NCBI GenBank assembly: GCA_024803745.1
Contig: JANJXV010000004.1
Location: forward strand, 39,686,358-39,750,357
From: Megascapheus bottae
Lineage: Eukaryota > Chordata > Mammalia > Rodentia > Geomyidae
Reading direction: 5' to 3'
Length of the DNA stretch: 64,000 bases
Part shown: positions 20,691-31,962 of the stretch, piece by piece
How the letters are laid out: every line of letters starts with the position of its first letter
Numbering within the stretch: the first letter of the stretch is position 1
The notes under the pieces: generated by a model
Told to the model about the DNA's origin: nothing
The model's input: only the letters and a program-made list of their open reading frames with translations
The model's database searches: none
Program-made: the position numbers and the translations under genes

Positions 20691-21295
20691 TAGTTCTGTG
20701 TTACTTGTTTCCCATAATAAACAGTCCTTGGAAATATTATGCAGACAAAAGTGAGGGGGGAAATGAATAGGAAATGATTTTCAGAAATTTTATTTCAAAG
20801 TGAATAGATGGGCGATTTGAAAGAGAATACATGTGCACATTATCAGGAAGGAAAGCATAACAAATTATGATAAATACTTGAAGACACAAAGTAAAAGAGG
20901 ATTTCTTCTTCAACAGTGAAAGCCATTTAGGACAGAGAATATAAAGTCTAATTGGAATCTTTAAAATATAGTGAAATACAGTTGAAATATTTGCACAATA
21001 CTTGATGTTTCCTTTGAAAAGTATGTTCATAATTATTTCTTTTAATCTCCACAACCACTCTGGTGAGATTGGTTGGGTGGGCTAAAATTTTGACTCACAG
21101 AGGGGTGACTCTGGGACAGACCCAGCAGAGGCTGTCATGGGACTGTGCTCTGATGTAGCCCAGCTAATACCAGTCTCAGGCATAGCATAGTTGGGGGAGT
21201 GAGTGAGAAATGCTTCCCAGAGCCATTGCTCCTCCTTAGGGAAGACTAGCCCAGAGCCTGCAGGGGGATTCCAGTTAGCTGCTCTTTGGGAAACA
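20691..21295 (-). mobile_element. Unique sequence with a possible MIR
   Basis: 20990-21130 (TTTAATCTCCACAACCACTC...TGACTCACAGAGGGGTGACT) resembles a reversed MIR. The 300 bp before it contain nothing recognised. The 105-codon - strand frame at 20737-21054 is AT-driven and not called. Confidence 0.45.
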
Positions 21296-21660
21296 TGATT
21301 TAGTATTTAAGGGCACCGGCTTGGTGGCATCAGAGAGATTTGGGTTTGAATCCCTAGGATTTTATTTATTTATTTATTTATTATTATTATTTTGCCAGTC
21401 CTGGGCTTAAGCTCAGGGCCCGAGCACTGTTGTTGGACTTTTCTCAAGACTAGTGCTCTACCACTTAGGCCACAGTACCACTTCTGGCTTTTTCTATGTA
21501 TGTGGTATTGAGGAATTAAACCTGGGTCTTTATGCATGCTAGGCAAGCACTCTACCACTAGGCCAAACTCCCAGCACCCCTAAGACTTCTCTAGTGTACA
21601 TGACCTTAGGTAAACTTTCTGAGGCTCAATTTCCTTATCTACAAGGAGAACATAGCTTTG
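21296..21660 (+). mobile_element. MIR SINE split by a younger SINE
   Basis: The MIR head (AGGGCACCGGCTTGGTGGC...GGGTTTGAATCCC) ends at about 21357. Its core (ATGACCTTAGGTAAACTTTCTGAGGCTC...CTTATCTACAAGG) resumes at about 21582. Confidence 0.75.
21361..21578 (-). mobile_element. IDL-Geo SINE inside the MIR
   Basis: Full copy with a (TTTA)n tail side (21361-21385), inserted between the tRNA-like head and core of the MIR. Confidence 0.85.
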
Positions 21661-21825
21661 TTTTATTTCATTTTTAAAAAAATAACAATTAAGCAACGCA
21701 CAGGAATTAAGGTCTTAGCCTACTGTGCGGTCGTTTACAACGTTGGCAACTCGACACAGCACCATCTATGTAGGTCTGGGGAGTCTGCAAAATGGGAGCA
21801 TGTGGATTGGATCGCATCAGTGCTT

Positions 21826-22105
21826 TTTTTCTTTTTTGGCAGTCCTGGGGCTTGAACTTTCGGCCTGGGCCGTATCCCTGAGCTTCTTTAGCTCAAAGAT
21901 AGCGCGCTACCACTTGAGCCACAGCACCACTTTTGGCTTTTCCTTGTAGTTTATGATAAAGAATCTCACACTTTCCTGCCCAGGCTGCTTTGAACCATGA
22001 TCTTCAGATCTCAGCCTCCCTGCACAGGATCACAGGGCGAGCCACTGGGGCCCAGCTTCTTTTCTTTTGTCGGCGGGGTCTTGAACTCCGGGCCTGGGCG
22101 CTCAG
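21826..22105 (-). mobile_element. 7SL-Geo SINE and a remnant at the CpG-island edge
   Basis: A diverged 7SL-Geo (21826-22057) and 45 bp of another copy's Geo end (22060-22105). Nothing repetitive follows until intron 1. Confidence 0.75.
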
Positions 22106-22440
22106 ACTGCAGTTTTTAAATACTTTACACACAAAACTATCCCCCTCCCCCCTCCTCATAAATCGACACTTGTTTCCAAAATGTGGGAGGAGGGGATTCG
22201 AACGTGGGGGTAAGTAAGAAGGGTAGAGACGGGAGAGAATCCTCGTTCCATTCCGAATAGCTTGGAGGCCAGCTGCATGTGCAGCTCGTGGCCACTGACA
22301 GGCCGGGAAAGCCTTCTCTGGGTGCCTAAGCTCAGCGAACCCGCCCGCCGCCAAGAAGGCTGGAGGGGAAAGGAAGTAGAGGCGGAAGCGGGAGGGGCTC
22401 CGGGCCAGGGGGCGTGGCCCGTGCAAGAGCCTACTAGGGA

Positions 22441-22485
22441 TAGGGGGCGGGGCTTCCTCACGGGGCGGGGCTCGGGGGCGGGATC
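22441..22485 (+). promoter_or_regulatory. Cluster of Sp1/KLF GC boxes
   Basis: Three GGGGCGGGG-type boxes occur within 45 bp (near 22445, 22461 and 22475), about 300 bp before the SEC63 start codon. Another GGGGCGG box lies near 22566. They are typical binding sites for Sp/KLF factors in CpG promoters. Confidence 0.6.
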
Positions 22486-22582
22486 TCACCGAGTTCGGTC
22501 GCAGCACGAGCCACGTCTTCCTCAGCCAGCGTGTAGCAACAGACAGAGGCGGGGAGAACTAGGAGGGGGCGGGCACTACCTC

Positions 22583-22594
22583 CTCTCGCGAGAG
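22583..22594. promoter_or_regulatory. TCTCGCGAGA palindromic promoter element
   Basis: A perfect 12-bp palindrome, CTCTCGCGAGAG, contains the TCTCGCGAGA core known from housekeeping CpG promoters and bound in unmethylated form by BANP. It sits 177 bp before the start codon, at a likely transcription start region. It has two central CpGs, so methylation would be expected to block binding. Confidence 0.65.
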
Positions 22595-22770
22595 CTTGCG
22601 ACGGCAACGGCGGCGTGTCTGTGAGAGTAGCGTGGGGGCGGGGAGGAGAGGCAGCGGCGGCGTCCGAGCTACGCCACACGGGGCCGGGGCGCTGGGAGCC
22701 GGAGCGCGGAGCGGGGTCGTGGCGGCGGCGGCGGCGGCGAGGGGAGCGAGAAGGAGGAGGAGGGGGAGCC

Positions 22771-22894
22771 ATGGCGGGGCAGCAGTTCCAGTACGATGAC
22801 AGCGGGAACACCTTCTTCTACTTCCTCACCTCCTTCGTGGGGCTCATCGTGATTCCAGCTACTTACTACCTCTGGCCCCGAGACCAGAATGCCG
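22771..22894 (+). CDS. SEC63: SEC63 exon 1 (coding part): N terminus and TM1
   Basis: Encodes residues 1-41 plus one base of codon 42. The ATG has a good context (G at -3, G at +4) and starts MAGQQFQYDD, the known SEC63 N terminus. A short polar head is followed by a hydrophobic segment at residues 15-35 (FFYFL...YYLW), the first membrane span, then RDQN. The donor is CCG|GTGAGT, phase 1. The frame stays open for about 50 codons upstream without an ATG; I treat that as CpG-island chance, not as an extension. Confidence 0.97.
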
Positions 22895-23130
22895 GTGAGT
22901 CCGGCCGCCGGCCGCCTGCGGACCGGCACAGGCCCCGGCAGCCTCTCCGGGTCCCTCCGGGCCCCGCCGGGCCCCGCGGCTCCCGCCTGTCCGGCCGGCC
23001 GGCCCAGGAGGCAGCGTCCCGGAGACACCGCCCGCGCGGCCCGGCCTCGCGTCCGTCCCGGCGTCCGCCGCCGCCGCCGGCGGGGCCCGGGCCGGGGAGC
23101 GGGTTCCCTCCGCGCCGCCGCTTTCCCTCG

Positions 23131-24235
23131 CCTTGTCCTCCGCGCGAGTTTTGCTTCGTACTCCCCTCATTGTTCTGGACTCCCCTTGCAGCCTCCCGCT
23201 GCCCCTTTGTCTGGTCTGCCTCTGCTTTCTGGGGTGTTGTAGATGGAGGGAGTGGGATGGGATGGGTTGCGATGCGGAGGGTGGGAACTGGGACTTGAGG
23301 GAAGAGTTGGCAAAGGAAACCGAGCCTAGGAGACCCAACTCAGAACCCCCACGTCCCCCACCATCACATCCCCGCTTTCCCTGTCGGTAGCTCTGGCTAC
23401 AGATGTTTGGGGGCATCCTGGAGCTGGGTGGCATGGCTAGGACTCTCAAGTGAGCTCACCAGCCGCCCTCCAACTCCCGTCACTTCCTCTCTCTCTCTTT
23501 TTTTTTCTTCTTCATTTGTTCACTCCCGCTGCGGGGGTTGGAAGCTGTGCCGTTATTCCTCTTAGCAAAAATAGGAATTTCTCTGTCTTCTTTCCTTTGG
23601 AGTTTCCTGTTTATGGCGGAAAAAGTGCAAGCATCCAAGGGCTCAGCTCTCATTTCATTCATCTTGAAGGTAGTCATGAGGTGGTAGATCCATTTGTATG
23701 TAGTTTTGATTATTCTCGCGTTAAACACATCAAATTAGCACACAGATTATTTTCAAGACATTTTATGTTTGGGTGATGTTGGGTTCCCATTTTTTTGTCT
23801 TCTGCAAAGACATATGGCAAGTGATGTTCTTGAAGGTGATGGAACTACAAGTTCCTGAAGGATCGTTTCTGCTAGGGTTGTCAATGACTAGTTGGTTTGG
23901 AGTAAAACAGCATTCGGGGACAGCTTTCCCTTGCACAAGAGAGATCCTTAGTTGCCTAGCTATCTTAAATCGGGTGTGGTGGTGATGTAGGTTGTTTAAG
24001 TTATGCGCCTAACTTTGGAGAAATTGTTAACAGTGAAGCATTGAGTCAATTCAGAACTTGTTATGCTTTGAGGCACTTCAGTGTCTTGTAAAATTATTGC
24101 GTTACATAATGACATTAAATGTAGGATAAAGAGCAACAAAGACTCCCACAGTTTTTGTACACTTCACAATAAATGAATGTAAATGTCTATTTAAATAGGC
24201 ATTGAATGAAATAATCTACCTAAAGCGATCAGTTT
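23131..24235. other. SEC63 intron 1, promoter-proximal unique part
   Basis: About 1.1 kb without recognised repeats, probably kept free of insertions by regulatory function (inference). No further exon was found. Confidence 0.5.
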
Positions 24236-24239
24236 TTGT

Positions 24240-24645
24240 TTTTGTTTTTCTAGTCCTGGGGCTTAAACTCAGGGTCAGGGTACTGTCCTGGAGCTGCTGT
24301 TGCTTCTTTTTCTTTCTTTTTCTTTGGGGGGGGGGAGGGAGAAGCAGTTGTGGGACTTGAAGACTGAGCCTGGGCATTGTCCCTGAGCTCTTCAGCTCAA
24401 GGCCACCGCCCTACCCCTTGAGCCACAGCACCACTTCTGATTTTCTGATGGTTAATTGGAGTACTTTAGTGCCCAGACTGGTTTTGAACTGCAATCCTCA
24501 GATCTAAGCTTCCTGAGTAGGTAGGATTACAGGCCTGAGCCACTGTCGCCCCTGGGCTTTTTATGTTTATGTGGTACAGAGGAATGAAACACAGGGCTTC
24601 ATGCATTCTAGACAAGCCCTCTACCACTAAGCCACATTCCTAGTC
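24240..24645 (-). mobile_element. IDL-Geo SINE interrupted by 7SL-Geo
   Basis: The Geo end of the outer copy is at 24253-24306 and its ID-like half at 24558-24645. The inner 7SL-Geo occupies about 24308-24556, same orientation. Confidence 0.8.
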
Positions 24646-25048
24646 CAAGCTATTAGTCTTAGTGGCTACTTTATGGATTTGTAATTTTGGACTATATGCT
24701 TTTTTTTTTTTTCCCTAAGTACATTTAAATTTGTGTGGGTTCTTGAGTAGGATAGTAGTTGTGTGTACTTGATAAAGTCTTAATTTAGAAATAGTTTCTC
24801 TTGTCTACAGATGTAGGCTTTTGGGTAGGTAAAGGGTCCAGTTTTCATTATGGCAGAATGTTTCTCACCCATTTGTGTGTGTATGTGTGTCTGTGTGTCT
24901 GTCTGCCTGTCTGTGTGTGTATAGTTACATAGCAAACAAAAAAGAGTATTTGAAGAGTAAATAGAATGAGTAGAATCTGCTTTGGTTTGTGAAGCTTCTT
25001 TGATTTTAAAAATTTGTTGTCACATTTACTGGCTTTTTGAAATTTGAA
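24646..25048. other. Unclassified stretch with (TG)/(TCTG) repeat
   Basis: A short (GTGT)/(CTGTGT) repeat at 24870-24921. The rest is unclassified. Confidence 0.6.
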
Positions 25049-25966
25049 AGTCCTTTTTTTTTTTTTGCCAGTCCAAGGCCTTGAACTCAGGGCTTGGGCT
25101 CTGCCCCTGAGCTCTGTGTTCAAGGCTAGTGCTCTGCCACTTCGGCCACAGTGCCATTTCTGGCTTTTTCTGTTTATGTGGTACTGAGGAATCAATCCAG
25201 GGCTTCATGCATGCTAGTCAAGCACTCTACCACTATGCCACATTCCCAGTCCTGAAAGTCATTTTATTTATTTATTTTTGCCAGGCCCGGGCTTGAGCTC
25301 AGGGTCAGAGCACTGTCCCTGGGCTTTCTCAAGGCTAGAGCTCTACTACTTGAGCCTCAGCACCACTTCCAGCTTTTTTCTATGTATGTGGTACCGAGGA
25401 ATCGAACCTGGGTCTTCGTGCATGCTAGGCAAGCACTCTACCACTAGGCCAAATTCCTGGCCCCTGAAAGTCATTTTTCATGGTGTTTTTTTTTTTTTTT
25501 TTTTTGCCAGTCCTGGGGCTTGAATTCAGGGCCTGAGTGCTGTCCTTGGACTTTTCTCAAGGCTAGAGCTCTACCACTTGAGCCACAGGACCACTTCCAG
25601 TTTTTTTCTATGTATGTGGTACCTAGGAATCGAACCCGGGTCTTTGTGCATGCTTGGCAAGCACTCTCCTACTAGGCCAAACTCCTGGCCCCCCATGGTG
25701 GATTTTGTGTTATAAAAATTTGCTTGAGCCAGGTGCCATGGCTCACGCCTATAATCCTGGCTACTCAGGAGGCTGAGATTTGAGGATCGCAGTAGTAGCC
25801 AGCCTGGACACTAAAGACTGGGAGTCTTTCACCTCCAATTAACCACCAGAAAGCCAGAAGTGGCTCTGTGGCTCAAAGTGGTTGAGCGCTGTCCTTGAGC
25901 TAAAGAGCTCAGGGATAGCATGCAGGCCCAGAGTTCTGATCCGTCCCCCCCCCCCAAAAAAATTAA
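25049..25966 (-). mobile_element. Three IDL-Geo SINEs (-) and one 7SL-Geo (+)
   Basis: IDL-Geo 25049-25250; IDL-Geo 25267-25463 with CTGAAAGTCATTTT on both sides; IDL-Geo 25485-25692; then a + strand 7SL-Geo 25728-25966 ending in C- and A-runs. Confidence 0.85.
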
Positions 25967-26034
25967 TTTGTTTGGTTACATAGGCAAAGAAGTTTCTGCC
26001 TCTTTCCTGTATATAGACATGGAGAAATGCTAGT

Positions 26035-26260
26035 AGTTTAGGTTGAGGAAATTAATATTTACTACTTGCAAGTCATGGACTTCTAATGTTATTTTATTTC
26101 ATTGTCTTAAAAATGAAGTGATTTGGGTAGTTATTAGCCAGTTTTTCAAGTGAAGGAACTGGAGGTTTGCAGAGTGTAACTTTCCTGTATGGTAGAGTCC
26201 TGATTAGAACATTGGTCTACTTAGCATCAAAGCCCTGTGTTTCCATCGTGCTAGAAAGTT
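26035..26260 (-). mobile_element. MIR SINE
   Basis: Reversed MIR: AATATTTACTACTTGCAAGTC, TTTCAAGTGAAGGAACTGGAG, TTTGCAGAGTGTAACTTTCC. Diverged. Confidence 0.65.
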
Positions 26261-26486
26261 AGGTGAGCTGTGGGGTAGATTTTTCTTCCGTGTATCTGGC
26301 TCTGTGTTTCACACTTGCCACAAGGAGATACATTTGTTTGATGTTCAAAATTCCATTATGGAAATTCAGGTAGACACTTAAATGTTATTCTTTTCAAATC
26401 GTTATGAAAATGGTTGTACACTACTGGTATTTTTCATGGACTTACCACAAGTTACTTCTTTAGAATTACAGTGGTATTAAAAGGAT

Positions 26487-27101
26487 TTTCTTTTCCAATC
26501 ATGGGTTTGAACTCTGGGCCTGGGCGCTGTCCCTGTGCTCTTCAGCTCAAGGCTACTGGCTTACCCTTTGAGCCATAGCCCCACTTTATATTTTCTAGTG
26601 GTTAATTGGAGATAAGAGTCTCCAGGTCTTTAGTGCTCAGGATGGCTTTGAACCTCAATCCTCAGATCTCAGCCTCCTGAGTTGCTAGGATTATAGGTGT
26701 GAGCTGCCACACCTGGCTTAAACAGATATTTTTGTAATAGTGAATCTCCCCCATCCAGCCCAGCTTTCTTGCTGGTGATTTTGTTTATGGCTGTTACACT
26801 GGCTCTTTAGCAGTTTGATAACAGTCTCACCGAGTTTTCTACCCCTGCCATCTTCAAAGCTGGGGCTTCAATATCAAAAGATAAATCTTCAATCACAAGT
26901 TTATCCAAAGGTATGAAAAAGATTTTCACAGGACAGAGAGGTGTCCTAGTGGTAGAATGCTAGTTTAGCGTGCATGAAACCCTGGGTTTGATTCCTTGGT
27001 ACCACATACCACATTCACAGAAAAAGCCAGAAGTAGTGCTGTGGCTCAAGTGGTAGCCTTGAGAAAGCTCAAGGACAATGACCAGGCCCTGAGTTCAACC
27101 A
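26487..27101. mobile_element. 7SL-Geo (-) and IDL-Geo (+)
   Basis: 7SL-Geo in reverse at 26487-26719, about 210 bp of unclassified sequence, then IDL-Geo on the + strand at 26934-27101 with a shortened Geo half. Confidence 0.8.
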
Positions 27102-28015
27102 AGTTTTTCATGTGTCTGTAGCAAAATAATTTGCAGACTTATTCTGTCAGGACACTAATAAGTTTTATTTATCTCATTTAGAAAATTGTGACCTGTTTTT
27201 GGAATAGTAATTTACTGGTAATTGGTCACATTTTAGACCAATAAACAGCTTATTATCTTTGTGAAATCTAAAAAATTATGAAACACATCTGCCTCAAAGG
27301 TTCTAAAAGAATGTGGACCTGTAATAGTTTTTTCAAATAAATCAACAACAAATTTTAATACTTTCTCTTTAAAATCAGTTTTTCTCCAAAACTATTAAGT
27401 AGCCAGATATAATAATGTAGTTATGAGTGTGAGTTTCAGATTTTTCTGACAGTCTTCACTTTTCAGGGATATCCTCTGGTGTGAAAGCGTGAAAAGACTT
27501 GCTTTGTTAACAATTATACATTCTTCAGCTTGTCTTAAGTAATCTTTATTTAGCTTTAAACATATTTTTTTAATGAAACCTTTGAGACCTTCAGTTGGTT
27601 CAGTTTGGTTCTTTTGAAGTTGGACTTGAGTACATTTGTTCCATTTACAGATTGTAAAATCTAGGGCTTACAAAATAGGAGTACCTTGGTCACTGGAATA
27701 TTTGACATGTTTATGTACTCTGACATGTTCATTTGACATTTATTTATCTAAAATATTGTTCATAGACTTTCTTTACCTTGATTTTTGTCTACTATGTTGG
27801 GCTAAATATACTTACCACAGTTTACACTCATTTCATTAGTAAAGAGTCTTATTTGTCTTACTCTCAGGATTGCTTACAGATTAACTGAATACCTTTACAA
27901 TTATGGACAGAAACTCTCTATGAAGAACTGAAAGCACGGGGTTTAAATTTCCTTAGTAGAGTGGTTCTCACTTGTGATGAGACATTAAGATGTCTTGGGA
28001 AATTAATTAATCAAT
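27102..28015. other. Intron 1 unique sequence
   Basis: About 900 bp without a recognised repeat. AT-rich open frames here are not called. Confidence 0.5.
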
Positions 28016-28019
28016 CAAA

Positions 28020-28848
28020 TAAGCGGACTAGGGAATAAACCCAGGACTTAATACAAGGTAGAGTTCTACCACTGAGCTGTAGCCTCAAACCACTTGGTAG
28101 CTTTTAAACATGCTTACAATCCATCCTCATATTCTGGTCTAATTGGTCTGGTGTGGATGTTGTGAATTAATACATACAGATACACATTTTTGTACTGGTA
28201 TGGGACTTGAACTCAAGGATTCAATTTTTTTTTTTTTTTTTTGCCAGTCCTGGGCTTGAGCTCAGGACCTGAGCACTGTCCTTGGACTTTCTCAAGGCTA
28301 GAGCTCTACCACTTGAGCCTCAGCACCACTTCCAGCTTTTTTCTATGTATGTGGTACTGAGGAATCGAACCCGGGTCTTCATGCATGCTAGGCAAGCACT
28401 CTTATCACTAGGCCAAACTCCCGGCCCAAGGATTCAATTTTTTAACTGGGCTTTCTTGCTCATGATTTTCTTGCTTATGGCTGATGCACTGATATTTTAG
28501 CTATGCCTCCAATCCAGCATTTTTGTTGGATAATTTGATAACGGATATTTCTGCCTGAGCTGGCTTAAATCATAACTCTAGGTCTCAGCCTTTTTGAGTA
28601 GCTAGGATTACAAGTGTGAACCACCTGTATCTATATGTAATGTTGTGTGCATATGTGTGTGTGTGTTTTTTTAAACCAGTCCTTGACCTTCTCTTGCTCA
28701 AGGCTAGTGCTCTACCTGCCACTTGAGCCACAGCTCCACTTTCAGCCTTTTTGAGTAGTTTCATGCCCTGGCTGGCTTTGAACTGTGATCCTCAGATCTC
28801 AGCCGCCTCAGGAGCTAGGATTATGGATGTGAGCCACCAGCCCAGGGC
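28020..28848 (-). mobile_element. Old SINEs with a nested young IDL-Geo
   Basis: ID-like remnant (28020-28098). An older SINE (28190-28640) is split by an IDL-Geo at 28231-28427 with the TSD AAGGATTCAATTTTTT (28215-28230, 28428-28443). A further 7SL-type copy is at 28672-28848. Confidence 0.85.
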
Positions 28849-29305
28849 TTTGTAATGGTATTTTAAAGGGTGGTTCTAAATTGAGAAATTCTACTTGGAA
28901 AGGGAAGAACTTCCTTGACTGGTCTTTTTTGCTGGAATTGTCATTTGGGGCAATACTGTGTTTTGGTATATAGCTTTTGCTAAAGCAAAACCAAACCAAG
29001 ACACCCAAACTAATTCTTAGCCTTTTTGATTTACAAATTGCATATGCTTGCAAAACAATTCTGTAAACTTCCGGTAGTTGAAAGTAAAATATGTTCATGA
29101 AAGAAAACTTTAAAAATGTATATTTAATCATATTATAATTGTCATATTTACTATTCTGTATATTGTTTACATATTTTGAAATAATTACAATGACCTTAAC
29201 CACTTCCCACCTTTGTTGCTCTCTGCAATATTGTATTGGGACCGTTTGTACGTACTGTTTTGTGTGTACTGCCACTCATTCTTTCTTGCTCACAACTGCC
29301 AATAT
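28849..29305. other. Intron 1 unclassified sequence
   Basis: No repeat recognised in 450 bp. The 155-codon - strand frame at 28808-29275 starts upstream in AT-rich DNA, ends inside SINE sequence and looks like chance. Confidence 0.45.
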
Positions 29306-29308
29306 TGG

Positions 29309-30402
29309 TCTTTTTTTTTTTTTCTGGTCCTGGGGCTTGAACTCAGGGCCTTGGATTCACTGTACCTGAACCTCTTTGTGCTTAAGGCTAGCACTCTACC
29401 ATGTGAGCAACCGCACCCCTTCTGTTTTTTTTTTTTTTTTTTTTGTCAGTAATTGGACCTGAACTCTGGGCCTGTGCATTGTCCCTGAGCTCTTCAGCTC
29501 AAGGCTACTGCCCTATACTTTGAGCCATAGCACCACTTCTGGTTTTCTGGTGTTTTTTGTTTATTGTTTGTGGTTTTAGTTTGTTACTTTGATTTTACAA
29601 TGGAGGAGTTATTTCAAATTGTTGTCATTGTTTATATTAGGTTTACATTAGTATATTTGGTAAGAAGAATAAATAGCTTATAAAATACATTGTACATAAT
29701 CAAAAGCATGATTTTCTTTTTTCCCATAGGTTAATGATTATAGTCTTTTGAATTAAGGTTAATAAGCCATTTTATTTTTATTTTTGTTGGTCCTGGGGGT
29801 TGAACTCTGAGCCTGGGTACTGTCCCTGAGCTCTTTAGCTCAAGGCTAAGTGCTCTACTCTTGAGCCACAGTGCTATTTCCTGTTTTCTGGTGGTTAATT
29901 GGAGATGAGAGTCTCATGGACTTTCAGGCCTGGGCTGGACTTGAACTTTGATCTTCAGATCTCAGCCTCCTGAGTAGCTAGGATTACAGGCATGAGCCAC
30001 CAGCACCCAGCACCACATTGTTTACTATGTGTTTATGCAAATTATTTTAACATCTTCGTTTCAGTATAGTCCTCTACAAAGTAGACACAGTCTGTTTCAG
30101 AGTTAAGAGGTTTAAATATTAACAGTGAGTTGTATTGTGAGGTTTCAAGAGTGAGATAAGTGTGAAGTGTTAGTGCCTACTGTTTTTTTTTCTTTTTCTT
30201 CCTTTTTTTATTTTTTTTTGTAAGTCCTGGGCCTTACTCAGGGCCTGAGCACTGTCCTTGGGCTTCTCAAGGACAGAGCTGTACCACTTGAGCCATGGCA
30301 CCATTTCTGGCTTTTTCTATATATATGTGGTACCGAGGAATCAAACTCGGGTCTTCGTGCATGCTAGGCAAGCACTCTACCACTAGGCCAAACTCCCAGC
30401 TC
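29309..30402 (-). mobile_element. Four - strand SINEs
   Basis: Two Geo-containing fragments (29309-29430, 29431-29550), a full 7SL-Geo (29778-30013) and an IDL-Geo (30188-30402) with AGTGCCTACTGTTTT / AGCACCTACTGTTTT as TSD. Confidence 0.8.
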
Positions 30403-31005
30403 AGCACCTACTGTTTTGATCTAATACTTAAGTGAGACATTTGATTTTTAGTTGTTTGAAAGAATTATAAAACTTAAATTCTACTTTTTTCTCTTATTTG
30501 AGAAGTGTAAGTAGGCATTTTTTTTAATTGTACAGAAGGGTTACAGTTACAAAAGTAGGGCAATGAGCATATTTTTTAAAAGAATTTATTAACATTGATT
30601 TTTACATCATATTTTAAATGACAGTTTTAACAAATGAGTGTTCAAGAAGGGAATCTCTATTTACAATCACTGGGACTTAGTATTTAGAACTTAATCAAAA
30701 TTAGGCTAAGAGTTTGTATGTCATAAAACATTAATTTATGAAATAAAACATGTCTATAGAGTCATAGGTTTTTATATCTGTATAGTTAGGATTATATTTC
30801 CATTACCATGTCCATAGCATTGGGTATGCAGTTATTGAGTCCTCGCTCTTGTACTCTTTGGATTTAATAGCCACATATTAAGGATACCATGCGCCTTTTG
30901 TTCCTTAGGTCTTGACTTGTCTCACTCAACATGATTCACTCTAGTTTCATCCACTTCCCTGTGAATGCCATTATTTTATCTTGTCTGTTGGCTATGTAGA
31001 ATTCC

Positions 31006-31049
<44 letters not shown>

Positions 31050-31074
31050 CATACACCACATTTTCTGTATCCAT

Positions 31075-31344
31075 TCATCTGCAGTAGGGCATCTGGATTG
31101 TTTCCATTTTCAGTTCTTTAAGAAACCTCCACACTGCTTTCCAGAGTGGCTGAACTAGTTTACATTCCCACCAGCAGTGTAGTAGGGTTCCTTTTTCTCC
31201 ACAACCCCCCCAACAACTGTCATTGTCTGAGTTCAAAATCTTGGCCATTCTTGTTGGGGTAAGGTGGTATCTTAGAGTTGTTTTTATTTGCATTTCCTTT
31301 ATGACCATAGATGGTGAACATTTTCTCATATGCTTTTCTGCCAT
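31075..31344 (-). pseudogene. L1 ORF2 C-terminal Cys-rich segment
   Basis: 89 codons with the CWGGCGEKGTLLHCWWEC pattern of the ORF2p C-terminal cysteine motif and the following WRFLKELK stretch. Separated from the RT frame by frameshifts and stops. Confidence 0.85.
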
Positions 31345-31465
31345 TTTAATCTCTTCTTCTGATAAGTCTCTCTTTAGTTCCCTTGCCCATTTAGTGAATG
31401 GTTTACTGGGTTTGGGGGGGATTAATTTCTTGAGTTCCCTGTAGAAACTGGATATTAACCATTTG

Positions 31466-31741
31466 TCAGATGTATTGTTGGTGAATATCTTTTCCCAGTT
31501 GGTTGGCTGTCTCTACTTTTGCGACTATGTTTTTATCTGTACAGAAACTTTTTATTTTTAAGTAGTCCCATTTATTGAGTCTCTTTTCTATCTGTTGTGA
31601 CCCTGGGATTCTGTTCAGGAATCTTTTGCCTGTGCCTATGAGTTCCATTGTCTCTCCTACTTTGCCATGTAGCAGTTTCACAGTTTCTGGTCTGATGTTG
31701 AGGTCTTTGATCCACTTTGAGTTAATGCTTGTGCATGGCAA
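31466..31741 (-). pseudogene. L1 ORF2 fragment between RT and C terminus
   Basis: 91 codons including KWIKDLNIRPETVKLL and KIKSFCTDKN, blocks found between the RT and Cys-rich parts of mammalian ORF2p. Confidence 0.8.
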
Positions 31742-31962
31742 AAGGCTAGGGTCAATTTTTAGTTTTCTGCATGTGACTGCCCAGTTTTGCCAGCACCAAT
31801 AATTGAATAGACTGTGTTTGTTCCACTGTATATCTTTGGCTCCTTTGTCACATACAAGTTGCCTATAGGTATGTGGTTCTATTTCTGGGTCTTAATATTC
31901 TGTTCCACTGATCTTCTGGTCTGTTTTTGTGCCAATACCAAGCAGTTTTTGTTATTATGGCT

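Larger units (their letters stand above)
22290..23130 (+). promoter_or_regulatory. SEC63: SEC63 CpG-island promoter and 5' UTR
   Basis: A dense CpG stretch begins right after the last SINE remnant (about 22105) and continues through exon 1 into intron 1. No TATA box is seen upstream of the start codon, as expected for a housekeeping CpG promoter with dispersed starts. ETS-like GGAAGT and GGAAG motifs lie at about 22373-22390, and several GC boxes follow. There is no upstream ATG between 22500 and 22771, so the 5' UTR looks free of AUG uORFs. Transcription start is probably within about 22500-22650 (inference). Confidence 0.85.

Noticed and set aside
22004..22507. 167-codon - strand frame at the promoter
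   Set aside because: Arginine- and proline-rich, covers SINE and CpG-island DNA, no domain and no splice or Kozak support.
22615..23298. 227-codon open frame across the SEC63 start and into intron 1
   Set aside because: It has no ATG before 22771 and reads through the exon 1 donor into GC-rich intron sequence. The real coding part is 22771-22894; the rest is CpG-island openness.
28808..29275. 155-codon - strand frame in intron 1
   Set aside because: AT-rich, starts and ends without gene signals, its far end lies in SINE sequence, no known domain.
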